A DNA stretch of 64,000 nucleotides from Phocaeicola_A sp036804505 (GCA_036804505.1 DAIRSI010000008.1:1-64000), one strand, 5' to 3'. Shown: positions 44,118 to 53,523, counted from the stretch's first letter. Notes: generated from the letters alone by a model not told the origin. Numbers and translations: made by a program.

Positions 44118-44752
44118 AGTGCGCCTTGTGCTTTGAGATTATCAATATCAACAATGATACCCTTAGCTATGCTATCAATGCGAGTGACCAATACTTCCAA
44201 AAACATCATGTCGAAATAATAAAGAGAGGCAGTTTTCCTGCGCTCCTTATCAAAACTATCGAATAAGAAATTAGTCTTTGCGTGTGCTTCATCGTATGCA
44301 GCCTTTGCATTATCGCATTTAGCTTCGGTAGGTTTAAAATCATCATCCTCATAAGCCATGAAGTCCAAACGATTGCTTAGTGAAGAGTAATCTTTCCAAA
44401 GTTGGGTAGATATATCCTTAGCTTCTTCATATTGCTCTTCAAAAGGTTTGAGATGGGCATCACAAATTGGCTTTGGGTTGAACGATTGAAAGAAATCAGA
44501 ATGCCGATTATAAATGGCACTGAATGACGCTGTCGCCTCAGATAGTTGTTTGGCAGCGTTCAACAAATGCTCGGCATTGGTATTCAGCTCATCCTCTGCC
44601 ATCGCAATAATGGCATTTGTATCCTTGTAATGGAGATAGAATGTCGATAGAACGAGAGCATCTTCATACACAAGAGCCTTGTTCTTCTCATATTTGACCA
44701 AAAGATTATTGATAACCTGCAGGTCTGTTGCTATGGATGATAAGTTTGTCAT
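44114..44752 (-). CDS. Hypothetical helical protein downstream of AbiE
   Basis: 212 residues, largely alpha-helical and acidic with likely coiled-coil parts (LLNAAKQLSEATASFSAIYN, FEEQYEEAKDISTQLW). No family recognised. It lies 15 bases after the AbiEii gene and overlaps the next gene by 4 bases. The context suggests an accessory role in the AbiE unit or a separate two-gene module. Confidence 0.55.
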   Translation of the reverse strand: MTNLSSIATDLQVINNLLVKYEKNKALVYEDALVLSTFYLHYKDTNAIIAMAEDELNTNAEHLLNAAKQLSEATASFSAIYNRHSDFFQSFNPKPICDAHLKPFEEQYEEAKDISTQLWKDYSSLSNRLDFMAYEDDDFKPTEAKCDNAKAAYDEAHAKTNFLFDSFDKERRKTASLYYFDMMFLEVLVTRIDSIAKGIIVDIDNLKAQGAL

Positions 44753-44767
44753 CGTGATTAGACTTAA

Positions 44768-45565
44768 TTACTTGACCAATAGTTTGTCAATCAGTTTTTC
44801 ACGTACCAATTCGTATGCTTCAACTGGGTTAAATGACATTTCTGGGCGAATAAGTAATTGTGTATCTCCTAAGAAGTCTGGATCTTGCATCTTTTCTTCC
44901 ATATTGAGGATATATTGCTTATGTGTTGGAGGTTGGTTGACAACAAAACTCATGTACTTACGATAGCAGCGAATGACATCATCCAAATTTACATCTGTTT
45001 TGGTCAACGCTTCATACAAGTCGAATAAGTCACGACCTTTTTTGCGTTGATATAGTGCACGAAGTTTAGTGCCGAGCAATTCGGCAAAATGATAGGTGGT
45101 GATCTCACATGAACCTTTGAACCACTGACTGTCAACCGTAAAAGGGTGCTTTACGAGTCCCATCTCATTGAAATGCTCGAAACAATTGATTTCAAGTTTC
45201 AGTCGAATTGGCATGATTGGAGGAATTTCTGACTCCATGCGAAATAGCATAGTGTTATTGTAACGCTTCTGTTTGGTAACACGGTCGGGCATAAAGTCAA
45301 GGACTTCACCAAGACGAAACATGATGGGCTTGATTGGCCCTGATGTTATCTGGACAAGGTCAATATCTTCACTGTATCTTGGTTGTGGAGACATATAGAG
45401 TTTGTGAAGGGCTGTACCTCCACGAAATGCTAATTGACTAGCCAAAAACTCGTCGCTGAAAATAGCGACCAACGCACGTGATATAAGCAAATCTTGCTCA
45501 ACCTGCACATTCTCTTTCCATGGAACCTGAATGCTCCATTCCTGTATAGATGCTCTGTCTATCAT
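44768..45565 (-). CDS. AbiEii-type nucleotidyltransferase toxin
   Basis: About 265 residues from the ATG at 45565 (MIDRASIQEW), overlapping the AbiEi stop by 4 bases. FRGGTALHKLY and RYSEDIDLVQI are the GGTxLxK and RxSxDIDL motifs of the AbiEii/AbiGii nucleotidyltransferase family. Relatives inhibit growth by transferring nucleotides to tRNA and confer abortive phage resistance. It is neutralised through AbiEi-mediated repression. Confidence 0.85.
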   Translation of the reverse strand: MIDRASIQEWSIQVPWKENVQVEQDLLISRALVAIFSDEFLASQLAFRGGTALHKLYMSPQPRYSEDIDLVQITSGPIKPIMFRLGEVLDFMPDRVTKQKRYNNTMLFRMESEIPPIMPIRLKLEINCFEHFNEMGLVKHPFTVDSQWFKGSCEITTYHFAELLGTKLRALYQRKKGRDLFDLYEALTKTDVNLDDVIRCYRKYMSFVVNQPPTHKQYILNMEEKMQDPDFLGDTQLLIRPEMSFNPVEAYELVREKLIDKLLVK

Positions 45566-46365
45566 ATATCGTCTGGTTCTATTGTTTGATTTATTATGAC
45601 GTTCCATCGGTTGTCTATCTGGCATCCATCTGTAGAATGGTCAGAATCCAATGGAACTTTCTTCATTCGTTTATTGTTTGATTTAAGAAGGTTGAACAGT
45701 ATATTTGCTTGCTCTGTCTCTTCCAGTATAACTTCTGTAATATATCCTAAACGCTGCAATGTTGGAATATTGGTTACAGAGAGTAAGAGCTCGAACTGTT
45801 TGCTGAAATCTGTATATTCCAAAAGTTCTTCTAAAACAGTGGCAACCATAGAAAGCCCTCCAATCAATTGATTATATTGAACTAAATCAACAGCTGTTAG
45901 TTCCGGTGAAGAGTATTTTACTCTACCTGTTTCTGAATTTTTTTGCATGAGTAGGCTTTCTGGTATCTCACGACGATAGTTCCACATCAACTGATTGTTA
46001 TACTTGGTGGAAGTAGTAGCTTTAGGTAATATGGTCGTCACTGAAAACTTTTGCGGTCGTTGGTGTGCTGCACCATGTAATTCGGCGGCACTTAGCAGAC
46101 TTATATAATAAGGCTTGCCCAAATAAGCCATCAATTGGTCTATATAATATAAAGGTGGAACAACACCGCGAGCAGAATATTGCACAGGTATTACTGTATA
46201 AAAACACTTATATACAGATACAATTATTGATTGCTTTGACAAACGATATAATTCAGAGGTAATAACCCTAACAGACGTATTGGAAAAGTCCTCCTTTACG
46301 TCCGCTATGGAAAATGTAGGTCTTCCTGCAATTTCACGTTGCTTTATCCAACTTCTTATAGTCAT
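45562..46365 (-). CDS. AbiEi-type antitoxin/repressor
   Basis: 267 residues from the ATG at 46365 (MTIRSWIKQREIAGRPTFSI). The N-terminal winged helix (FSIADVKEDFSNTSVRVITSEL) is followed by the AbiEi body, with PPLYYIDQLMAYLGKPYYISLLSAAELHGA as the family core. AbiEi proteins repress their own operon by binding inverted repeats and counter the toxin. A TATCTTTG promoter lies just upstream (46383-46390), excluding the longer start at 46395; a 19-bp inverted repeat lies ~100 bases further. Confidence 0.82.
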   Translation of the reverse strand: MTIRSWIKQREIAGRPTFSIADVKEDFSNTSVRVITSELYRLSKQSIIVSVYKCFYTVIPVQYSARGVVPPLYYIDQLMAYLGKPYYISLLSAAELHGAAHQRPQKFSVTTILPKATTSTKYNNQLMWNYRREIPESLLMQKNSETGRVKYSSPELTAVDLVQYNQLIGGLSMVATVLEELLEYTDFSKQFELLLSVTNIPTLQRLGYITEVILEETEQANILFNLLKSNNKRMKKVPLDSDHSTDGCQIDNRWNVIINQTIEPDDI

Positions 46366-46382
46366 ATCTGTCTGTTTTGGTG

Positions 46383-46390
46383 CAAAGATA
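46383..46390 (-). promoter_or_regulatory. -7 promoter box (TATCTTTG) of the AbiE operon
   Basis: A TAnnTTTG match on the minus strand, 17 bases upstream of the AbiEi ATG, giving a leader of about 10 bases. Confidence 0.6.
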
Positions 46391-46470
46391 AGCAATATCT
46401 GCTGATTACTGCACTAAAAAGGGCAAAATATGCAGCTTTACGACAAAATATTGTATGATTGATACGAAAA

Positions 46471-46516
46471 TCAACCTATATGGGTTGAATTTTGTGTTTC
46501 AACTTATATAGGTTGA
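46471..46516. repeat. 19-bp inverted repeat between integrase and AbiE genes
   Basis: Left arm 46471-46489 (TCAACCTATATGGGTTGAA) and right arm 46498-46516 pair at 17 of 19 positions; the left arm itself contains TCAACC...GGTTGA. It may be the AbiEi operator, the terminator of the integrase gene ending at 46545, or both. Confidence 0.55.
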
Positions 46517-46544
46517 TAATATGGATTCCATCAAGACGATGACT

Positions 46545-47702
46545 TTAGCCGTTTAGTTTGCCGAATGCTTCGTCTATCAAACTGACAGCATCATCTTTCT
46601 TTTTATTGATAATCTTAGCATAGATTTGAGTGGTCTCAATTTTGCTGTGTCCTAACAGCTTGCTAACAGTATAAATATCAACGCCTAAGGTGAGCATCAT
46701 CGTTCCGAACGTGTGCCGACTGCAATGAAATGTTATCGGTTTGGTAATTCCTGCTGCATCCATCCATGGCTTTATATATTGTTTCGTATTTACTTGGACT
46801 GGCAATTTTACGAAGATACGATCATCATCCTTTGCATTGCCTCGGTCTGGCAACCAGTTGATTGCTTTTTGTGAGATGGGAAGATACAATGGGGTTGTCG
46901 TTTTCTGCATCATGATGTTGACGCGCCACTTATCACCATCTTTGATAAGGTCTTTCCAAGTGAGTTGACGAATGTCACTGATACGCAAGCCACAATAACA
47001 GGCAAATAAGAATGCTTGCTTGATGTGGAGATAATCGTGTGGGGTGGCTTCAATCTTTTTCAGTTCCTCAATTGTTAAAAACTCACGTTTACTTTCGGGT
47101 GCTTTAATCTTATCCTGCAAGGATAGCTTTTTCAGAGGATTGTCAGGAATGACATCCTCACGAACAGCCATATTCAGGGCATTTCTTAAACAAGCCATAT
47201 AGTTGATGGCTGTATAGGTCTTTATAGGATTTCCATTCGGAGAACGATAATCATTCTTCAGGAAGTTCGTCAGTCCAATACAATACTTACGATCCATCTT
47301 TGCCAATGGGATATTGATGTTATAAGCGGTGATGGCATGAATCGTATTATGAATCAACTTCTTGTCCTTTACACCTTTCTGTTCCTGCTTCTGTCTGAAT
47401 GTCTCCATCCATTCAGCAAGCGTCTGTTTGGATTTCAGCGTTGTAGTCTTTAACCCAGCCTTGTTGTTGGTGTATTCAAGTATTCGGGTGAGCTTGATTG
47501 CATTGGCGGCTTGCATGGTTGCTTCATTCTGAGTCTTAGTCATCGCATTAGTCTCTGGTACGAGGTATAGTTTCAAAAACTCATAACTGCGCTTGCCATC
47601 AAGATAGCAGTCCAGATATATAGATTGAACACCTTTAGCCAAACTCTTGAATCTGAGTCTGATCGGTTCTTTCGTGGATTTTACTGTAATTTTCTTTGCC
47701 AT
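46545..47702 (-). CDS. Tyrosine integrase (second of tandem pair)
   Basis: 385 residues from the ATG at 47702 (MAKKITVKSTKE), which starts after the upstream integrase stop at 47731. It has an arm-binding domain, a SAM-like domain (about 110-210) and a catalytic domain with Arg in CYCGLRISDIRQLTW, FHCSRHTFGTMML (HxxR) and LGHSKIETTQIYAKI. All catalytic residues are present. It is a paralogue of its neighbour; tandem integrases of this sort move Bacteroides mobilisable elements. Confidence 0.9.
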   Translation of the reverse strand: MAKKITVKSTKEPIRLRFKSLAKGVQSIYLDCYLDGKRSYEFLKLYLVPETNAMTKTQNEATMQAANAIKLTRILEYTNNKAGLKTTTLKSKQTLAEWMETFRQKQEQKGVKDKKLIHNTIHAITAYNINIPLAKMDRKYCIGLTNFLKNDYRSPNGNPIKTYTAINYMACLRNALNMAVREDVIPDNPLKKLSLQDKIKAPESKREFLTIEELKKIEATPHDYLHIKQAFLFACYCGLRISDIRQLTWKDLIKDGDKWRVNIMMQKTTTPLYLPISQKAINWLPDRGNAKDDDRIFVKLPVQVNTKQYIKPWMDAAGITKPITFHCSRHTFGTMMLTLGVDIYTVSKLLGHSKIETTQIYAKIINKKKDDAVSLIDEAFGKLNG

Positions 47703-47730
47703 AGTGTTATCTAGTTTTGAGGTTTGTGAT

Positions 47731-48885
47731 TTAAATTTCTGCATCATCCAATAGGGCGATGGCATCATCTTTCTTTTGGTTTATGATTTTTGCATAACGC
47801 TGAGTGTGACGAATACTTGTATGTCCCAATAGTTTTGAAACGGTGTAAAGGTCAACGCCAAGTGTCAGTAACATAGTTGCATACGTGTGGCGACTTGTGT
47901 GAAAACATACATCCTTATTGATTATTCCTGCTTCTTTAGCCCAAGGTTTTAGATATTGACCAATCTTATTTTCAGTTAAAGTAGGGAAAACTAAATTGTC
48001 TGGGATTCTTTCATCAGTTGGCAACCATTGCATGGCTTGTTGCGGTAATGGAATGTAGATAATCTTTTCTGTTTTGAGCATTCTGATTGCTACTCGCCAC
48101 ATACCATCTTCAAATGATATATCCTTCCATAACATAGCTTTAATATCACCAAGACGTAATCCACAATTACATGCAAACAGATAGGCTTGCTTTACGATTT
48201 CGCTCTCGCAAGGGGTTACTATCAATTTCTTGACTTCTTCAATAGTGAGGTATTCACGGATTTGTTCTATTGGTTGGATTTTGTCACCAGCCGATAAGAG
48301 AGTCATTGGATTCATGGGGATAATGTTTTCCCGAACAGCAGTCGTCAATGCCGTACTGAACTCCAATAAAGTGTTGAATCCTGATTTTGGGCTCAGATGA
48401 TTGCCATTAGCACAAGTGTAGCCAGTTCTTAGAAAATCTACAAAGCCAAGGCAGAAATCCTTATCAATATCATCCAATGTAACATCTGCTTTATATTGCT
48501 GCAATAATGCCTTCACTCTCTTGATGGGAGTGAGATTGCGAACGCCTCGTTTCTTTTGAATCTCATAATACTGATCCATCCAATCGGCAAGCGCCAAACT
48601 CTGTTTTGAGTTGTCTGATTGAATATACTTGCTTTTCTCCTGTGATTGCCCATGCAATTCACGCATACGTTTTCTACGAAGCTTCTCCGCCTTATTTAAG
48701 GTGGCCTTGTTTTTCTTAATGGAAGCATCGTCAATTTCCATGAGCATAAACAAATCAGGGATACGTTCATAAGTACGTTTTCCATTCTCATATATCTCCA
48801 GATATATTGACTTGCGTCCATTCGCTTTATTCTTAAAGTAGAATTTGACAGCCTCCTTTTTATAGGTGTTTTTTGATGCTTCCAT
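47731..48885 (-). CDS. Tyrosine integrase (first of tandem pair)
   Basis: 384 residues from the ATG at 48885 (MEASKNTYKKEAVKF). The catalytic domain has Arg in CNCGLRLGDIKAMLW, FHTSRHTYATMLL (HxxR) and LGHTSIRHTQRYAKI. The promoter box at 48911-48918 excludes the longer start at 48924. It lies nearest the right end of the element, 50 bases from the candidate attachment repeat, so it is probably the primary integrase. Confidence 0.9.
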   Translation of the reverse strand: MEASKNTYKKEAVKFYFKNKANGRKSIYLEIYENGKRTYERIPDLFMLMEIDDASIKKNKATLNKAEKLRRKRMRELHGQSQEKSKYIQSDNSKQSLALADWMDQYYEIQKKRGVRNLTPIKRVKALLQQYKADVTLDDIDKDFCLGFVDFLRTGYTCANGNHLSPKSGFNTLLEFSTALTTAVRENIIPMNPMTLLSAGDKIQPIEQIREYLTIEEVKKLIVTPCESEIVKQAYLFACNCGLRLGDIKAMLWKDISFEDGMWRVAIRMLKTEKIIYIPLPQQAMQWLPTDERIPDNLVFPTLTENKIGQYLKPWAKEAGIINKDVCFHTSRHTYATMLLTLGVDLYTVSKLLGHTSIRHTQRYAKIINQKKDDAIALLDDAEI

Positions 48886-48910
48886 ATCCGTATTATTTTT
48901 GTTACCGGTG

Positions 48911-48918
48911 CAAAGGTA
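48911..48918 (-). promoter_or_regulatory. -7 promoter box (TACCTTTG) of the tandem integrase operon
   Basis: A TAnnTTTG match on the minus strand 26 bases upstream of the integrase ATG at 48885. Confidence 0.55.
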
Positions 48919-48935
48919 ACACAATTCCTTGAATC

Positions 48936-48946
48936 AGTCGCAAAAA
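48936..48946 (+). repeat. Candidate right attachment repeat
   Basis: AGTCGCAAAAA, the direct repeat of 19529-19539, just upstream of the integrase promoter. The remaining bases to the glycoside hydrolase stop at 49042 are AT-rich and hold nothing else I can identify. Confidence 0.4.
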
Positions 48947-49041
48947 TGAGTAACAAAAATATAGCAAAAATCAGAAGTGAGAGTAATAAATAGGAAAATA
49001 ATCAATTTGTATAATACATTGACATAAAGCATTATAAATTC

Positions 49042-51447
49042 TTATCGCTTCCTTTGATTTTCCTTGATTTTATACAAATGGGAAATAGGATACCAGTAGG
49101 AATTTACTGCCGGCCAGTCTTGAGGAAGCATAGCGGCCTTTACCGGCACAAGTTTGGAAACAGGGATTTCAATATCTGAAAGTCCTTCTGTATTCAAGTG
49201 AATGGGAGCTCCATAAGCATATCCGTTTTTGTCAATCAGGCAGCAAATAGCTTCATGTGTTTTATTCATCCCTTTGGCTTTGATTCTAAGAGCTTTTGGC
49301 GTGATTTGGGAAATAGGTCTGAAATCCAATTTGTTACCAATATAAAATGAGATGGATATGTCACAAGGATATTTGTAGTCAGCCTTGTGTTCAAGGCTGG
49401 GAGTTTCCAGCAAGATGGCCGGATTTAATTCTTCGCCGATAGTACTTAATGTTACTTTCCCCTCTGGACTGAAATGATTTGTTCTGGTCATTCTGATTTT
49501 ATCAATGTCTTGTATCGGATTCAAGAGAGAAAAGGACGTAGAATCATTTGTCAGAAGCAAAGAATATTTTTCTTGGTTGTAGTAATCCCACTTTCCGGGA
49601 ACGGATTTCGTGTTGGCCGGAAACAGCAATGATTCATTTTGAGTTTCGATGCCGATGTGATAAAATAACAATCCTAAGTCTTTGTCTTTTGTATTTATTT
49701 CAGCTTGATAAGTGAAGCCTCCGCAATGATGCATTTGAATTTTTGTGGCGCCCCATCTTGAAGATGACAGCAGATAGAGTATGACATCTTTAGGTTCTTG
49801 AGGACCAAAGACATCACATTTGAATACAAAATTGTTTTTGCGTGCTGTTTCGGGTTGGGTATGATTCACCACCTTCCAATCAGATATTGTATCCTCCTTG
49901 AATAATAATTTTTCGTTACTTTTACTTATGTGTTTTCTTCCTATAATATATTTGCCCGGAGTGACTTGCAGGCAAGTGTCTATATCTGGCAAGTGAAGCT
50001 CCATTGTACGTTTCCGAGATACTGCTGCTCTTACTATCTTATCTTTGTTAGGAGCATTGAATGGGTCTTCAAGGTTCATGATATCAGGGTATATTTCCAA
50101 AGTCCATTCTCCTTTGGAATCCTTATCTAGAAAATAGATGCCGGTCCCGTCATATTTTATGACAGGCGAAGAGCCGCATCCGACGATATGGGATAACCTC
50201 TGTTTGTCCTTTGGAGATGTCGTCGTGTTGTTTGAATAGTAAAACATATCGTTGCTGTTCAGTTCGCTAAGCTTTTCTTCATAACTAACTCTGAAATCAC
50301 CGAATTTGTTATTGTCCGGATAATAACCGTAGTGTGTACCCCGCGGTATGCGTCTCATGACTTCTGCAGCAATGATGCCGCTTATGGCTTTCGAAGGTGT
50401 GTTGACCATATTCATATAATGTGTCTGCCATCCGAGATTCCTTGATGCTGTTTGCTGCATATCATAGGAAAAATGTGTGGCAAACTGAATCCCGCCCCGT
50501 CGGTATTCGCGTACCATTGCCGGAATTCCATATCCCGCTTCTACATCAGGTGTATCGAATTCATAAACGAGCTTGGCTTTTCCGTTCAAGTTTGGATTCA
50601 GCATTTGTTCGTAGCGATCGGTCAACAGCAGGATGTTTCCTTGCCGGGTATGACCGGAGTTTAAAGCAGTCGGATACCAGGCATGGGTGGAACCTTGCAC
50701 TTTGGATTGACGGATAGCGGGAGCAATATCGTAATCCTGACTGACATTGTAGAATGTGATTTTTTTACAACCCACACTGCGTACGGCATCATGCAACCTA
50801 TTGATATAACGCACTGTCCCTGGAATGTCTTCCGTATGTTGCGCGGGTTCATTAATCAATTCAATGAATAGGATGTTAGGTTCGTCTTTCAAACAGCGGC
50901 CTGTATAGGGATTACGATGGCAAAGCAGTTGTCTTAAATAGTTTTCTTGTGCTTTGACAGCTTGTTCATTGTTGTATAGTTCCGTTTTTTGATAATGTCT
51001 TGCAAATCCCTTTAACCCTGAATCATCAAATGACTCGGGGAATTGGGAACTGTAGGTTACAATAGGGCTGAAAAGCATGTATATATGTTGTTTTGTTGCT
51101 TCTGCTATCAAATAATCCAGTAAGTCCAAATGTACATTGTTGATGAGATTTCCATTGATGTCAGAGTTTTCCGAATCCCCCCAGAAGCAAAGGCGCAGGC
51201 CTTCCCAACTCATCCGCTTGAAATGCTGCATGTCTTCAACAATCATTTGCTTGAGGTCACCTCCAACATAAGATGCGGCTCTAAAGTCACAAGCTGATGG
51301 CAGACAATAGTTTGCGCCGAAAAGTGCTATTTCCTTTTTATTGCTTTTCCAGCGAAAGGTCCCTGAGTGGTCTTGATATACTAATTCCTGAGCTTGCAAG
51401 GATAGTGCAGCAATCAGTATAATGAATAGTGAAACTAAATTCTTCAT
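49042..51447 (-). CDS. Secreted clan-A glycoside hydrolase (GH5-like)
   Basis: 801 residues with a signal peptide (LVSLFIILIAALSLQA). The N-terminal ~430 residues form a clan-A barrel: FGANYCLP and WEGLRLCFWGD, then the acid/base Glu in ILFIELINEPAQ and a nucleophile Glu in KLVYEFDTPDVEAGYG. The C-terminal ~370 residues are beta-rich accessory domains. It should cut a plant or host polysaccharide in the periplasm or at the surface; the specificity cannot be told. It is next to a sensor kinase but no SusCD pair is present. Confidence 0.75.
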   Translation of the reverse strand: MKNLVSLFIILIAALSLQAQELVYQDHSGTFRWKSNKKEIALFGANYCLPSACDFRAASYVGGDLKQMIVEDMQHFKRMSWEGLRLCFWGDSENSDINGNLINNVHLDLLDYLIAEATKQHIYMLFSPIVTYSSQFPESFDDSGLKGFARHYQKTELYNNEQAVKAQENYLRQLLCHRNPYTGRCLKDEPNILFIELINEPAQHTEDIPGTVRYINRLHDAVRSVGCKKITFYNVSQDYDIAPAIRQSKVQGSTHAWYPTALNSGHTRQGNILLLTDRYEQMLNPNLNGKAKLVYEFDTPDVEAGYGIPAMVREYRRGGIQFATHFSYDMQQTASRNLGWQTHYMNMVNTPSKAISGIIAAEVMRRIPRGTHYGYYPDNNKFGDFRVSYEEKLSELNSNDMFYYSNNTTTSPKDKQRLSHIVGCGSSPVIKYDGTGIYFLDKDSKGEWTLEIYPDIMNLEDPFNAPNKDKIVRAAVSRKRTMELHLPDIDTCLQVTPGKYIIGRKHISKSNEKLLFKEDTISDWKVVNHTQPETARKNNFVFKCDVFGPQEPKDVILYLLSSSRWGATKIQMHHCGGFTYQAEINTKDKDLGLLFYHIGIETQNESLLFPANTKSVPGKWDYYNQEKYSLLLTNDSTSFSLLNPIQDIDKIRMTRTNHFSPEGKVTLSTIGEELNPAILLETPSLEHKADYKYPCDISISFYIGNKLDFRPISQITPKALRIKAKGMNKTHEAICCLIDKNGYAYGAPIHLNTEGLSDIEIPVSKLVPVKAAMLPQDWPAVNSYWYPISHLYKIKENQRKR

Positions 51448-51571
51448 ACTTAGATTTTTAATATATTTTCGCTACGAAAATACCTATTAATAAGCTGCCT
51501 TGCAATAGATTTTTTTATAAAAGGGATGGACAATATTACTATACCATTAGCATAGACAGAGAGGATGAGAA

Positions 51572-53485
51572 TTACAAAGACAGAAGGACATCCACTTTGC
51601 AACCGTCATGATAGGAAGTATCTATGCTGATGGAACCATCAAGTTTCACAGTAATCATTCGGCACACGGAGAGTCCCAATCCTGTGCCTTTGACGAACTT
51701 GTTGATTTTGGTAAAATGTTCGAACACCCATTCCGCTTTGTCTGATGGTATACCGCATCCGGTATCGGTTACGCTTAGATGGAGGTGGGAGCCTTCTACG
51801 GCATATTTCAGGATTATCTGTCCCTTGACGGTGAATTTGCATGCATTGTCAAGCAAATTACTTATTACCTGGATGAGCCATCGGTAGCTGCTGTTTATAT
51901 CCAGACTTTTATCGGAAGGGGAATAAATAATTTTGACACCTTCAGGTATTTTGTTTTTAATGGTGAGGAGAGCTGCCTGGCAACATTCGTTTACGTTGAC
52001 CGATTCCTGAGCTATTTCTCCTTTTTCCAGTTTGGTAGATGTGATTACTTCATCAAGAATATCGGAAATTTTGCAGCTGTTGGTCTCGATTATCTTCCCA
52101 TATTCCTTGAGTTCGCCATCTGTAGAAGAGATTATTTGGGAGAATCCGGAGATAGCGCTCAACTGCTCCCGTATTTCGCGCGACATATTCATGATGAGGT
52201 TATTCTTCATCTTTCCTAAGGTGTCTACCTTGTCATAAGAGTTTTTCAGTTCTTCGTTGATTAGGTGCAGCTTCTTGTTCGTCCTGCGTAGGTAGATGAC
52301 GAACCAGGTAGCGCATATGGCTATCATCAGGGTTATGATGGTAATGAGTAACAGAATTTGTACCCTGTAATGGTTCACTTTTGCCTTGAGTTCGCTTTTC
52401 TCTATATTTGCTTTATCTAAATTAAGCTGAACTCCGTATTCATTGGTCTTCAGAATATCGGCCAGATGGCTCAAACTGTCACTCTTGCTTACATAGCGGT
52501 CGTATAGTTCTGTAGCTCGGGGATAGTCTTTCAGTCCTTTCGCTATCTTGGCACTTATCAGCATATATCCGGCGTCATCATATTTCATGCCTAGAAGGTT
52601 GGTCGTCTTTTGGAATAGATCCATCGCTTCTTTGGCTTTTGGATAGTCTTTCCGCTTGATGTAGTATCTGAATTTAAGTTCGTAAATCAGACGTCGGGTA
52701 CCGTCTGATTTGTATCTTTCCAGCTCCGCTATTTTATTCCAGAATTGTTTGTCATTATTGATGGCAGAGTAATATTCTCCCCAGACATAAGGAACGAAGT
52801 CAAGTTCCATTCCGCTAACGGAGGGACAGTCCTTAGGGTCATTCTTTATGATGGAATCTGTTTCCATCAAATACGGAAGCGCTTGCCGAGGTTTATCCGC
52901 TTCAATGAGAAGCATCGCCATGTAAATTTTGTAAATGGATAAGTTGTAATGAAATGTGCTTTTGTCGGTTATTGATTCCGATAGCTGACACAGGTCCTTG
53001 GCTTTGTCTATTGCCGTATCGAACAGTCTGCAGTTATAATAAAACAGGGAAATGTTGTAACTTGCATTAACTATATCTACTTTGTTTTTCGAAGTCTGTA
53101 ATATCTCACGGCATAAGGAGATGGCTTTAAGAGTTTGACCGATATATTGGTAGCAATATATAATGGTAAATTTTACATTCGTCTTCAGTGGTTCTCCGAT
53201 TTTTTCTTTCTTCAGCTGAGTGAAAGTCCTGTCAGCATCGGTAAATTGCTGTTTGGTTACAATATAATAATATAATTTACGTTTGTAGGCCTTCATGATG
53301 CAAGAGTCATTCTTTGCTTTTTTTGCTTCTTTCAGATAAAGGTCTATTACGGGAAGTCCGTCGGGCTTTGTTTTGGCATCAAAAGTTTCCTTTTCCAATT
53401 TTTGTAGAATTGGGGTCATTTTATCAGCCGATGCATACGTGTATATTGTGAAACAAAATACTATAAATAAAAACAAACGTCTCAT
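51572..53485 (-). CDS. TPR sensor histidine kinase lacking the phosphoacceptor His
   Basis: 637 residues from the ATG at 53485. A signal peptide and periplasmic TPR repeats run to about 330, one membrane helix follows (ILLLITIITLMIAICATWFV), then a HisKA-like helix and an HATPase_c domain with QVISNLLDNACKFT, DTGCGIP and GTGLGLSVCRMI. The H-box reads NMSREIREQL where NMSHEIRTPL is usual; the Arg codon is at 52178-52180 (residue 436). ATP binding looks intact but autophosphorylation on His looks lost. No partner response regulator is adjacent. Confidence 0.85.
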   Translation of the reverse strand: MRRLFLFIVFCFTIYTYASADKMTPILQKLEKETFDAKTKPDGLPVIDLYLKEAKKAKNDSCIMKAYKRKLYYYIVTKQQFTDADRTFTQLKKEKIGEPLKTNVKFTIIYCYQYIGQTLKAISLCREILQTSKNKVDIVNASYNISLFYYNCRLFDTAIDKAKDLCQLSESITDKSTFHYNLSIYKIYMAMLLIEADKPRQALPYLMETDSIIKNDPKDCPSVSGMELDFVPYVWGEYYSAINNDKQFWNKIAELERYKSDGTRRLIYELKFRYYIKRKDYPKAKEAMDLFQKTTNLLGMKYDDAGYMLISAKIAKGLKDYPRATELYDRYVSKSDSLSHLADILKTNEYGVQLNLDKANIEKSELKAKVNHYRVQILLLITIITLMIAICATWFVIYLRRTNKKLHLINEELKNSYDKVDTLGKMKNNLIMNMSREIREQLSAISGFSQIISSTDGELKEYGKIIETNSCKISDILDEVITSTKLEKGEIAQESVNVNECCQAALLTIKNKIPEGVKIIYSPSDKSLDINSSYRWLIQVISNLLDNACKFTVKGQIILKYAVEGSHLHLSVTDTGCGIPSDKAEWVFEHFTKINKFVKGTGLGLSVCRMITVKLDGSISIDTSYHDGCKVDVLLSL

Positions 53486-53515
53486 GATACTTTTTTTATG
53501 AGAGACAAAGTTAGG

Positions 53516-53523
53516 ATTTGTTT
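53516..53523 (-). promoter_or_regulatory. -7 promoter box (TAACTTTG) of the sensor kinase gene
   Basis: A TAnnTTTG match on the minus strand 31 bases upstream of the ATG at 53485; it excludes the longer start at 53560. Confidence 0.5.

Larger units (their letters stand above)
19529..48946. mobile_element. Putative 29-kb integrative and mobilisable element
   Basis: The segment contains two tandem integrases close to its right end, an excisionase-like gene, a relaxase with accessory protein, a replication module, AbiE, an invertase and the Ter-type cargo operon. Its base composition is visibly more AT-rich than both flanks, which carry housekeeping or envelope genes. The 11-bp direct repeat AGTCGCAAAAA occurs at 19529-19539 and 48936-48946. 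Ends are inferred: a shorter element (about 36-49 kb) with a separate cargo island remains possible. Confidence 0.5.
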
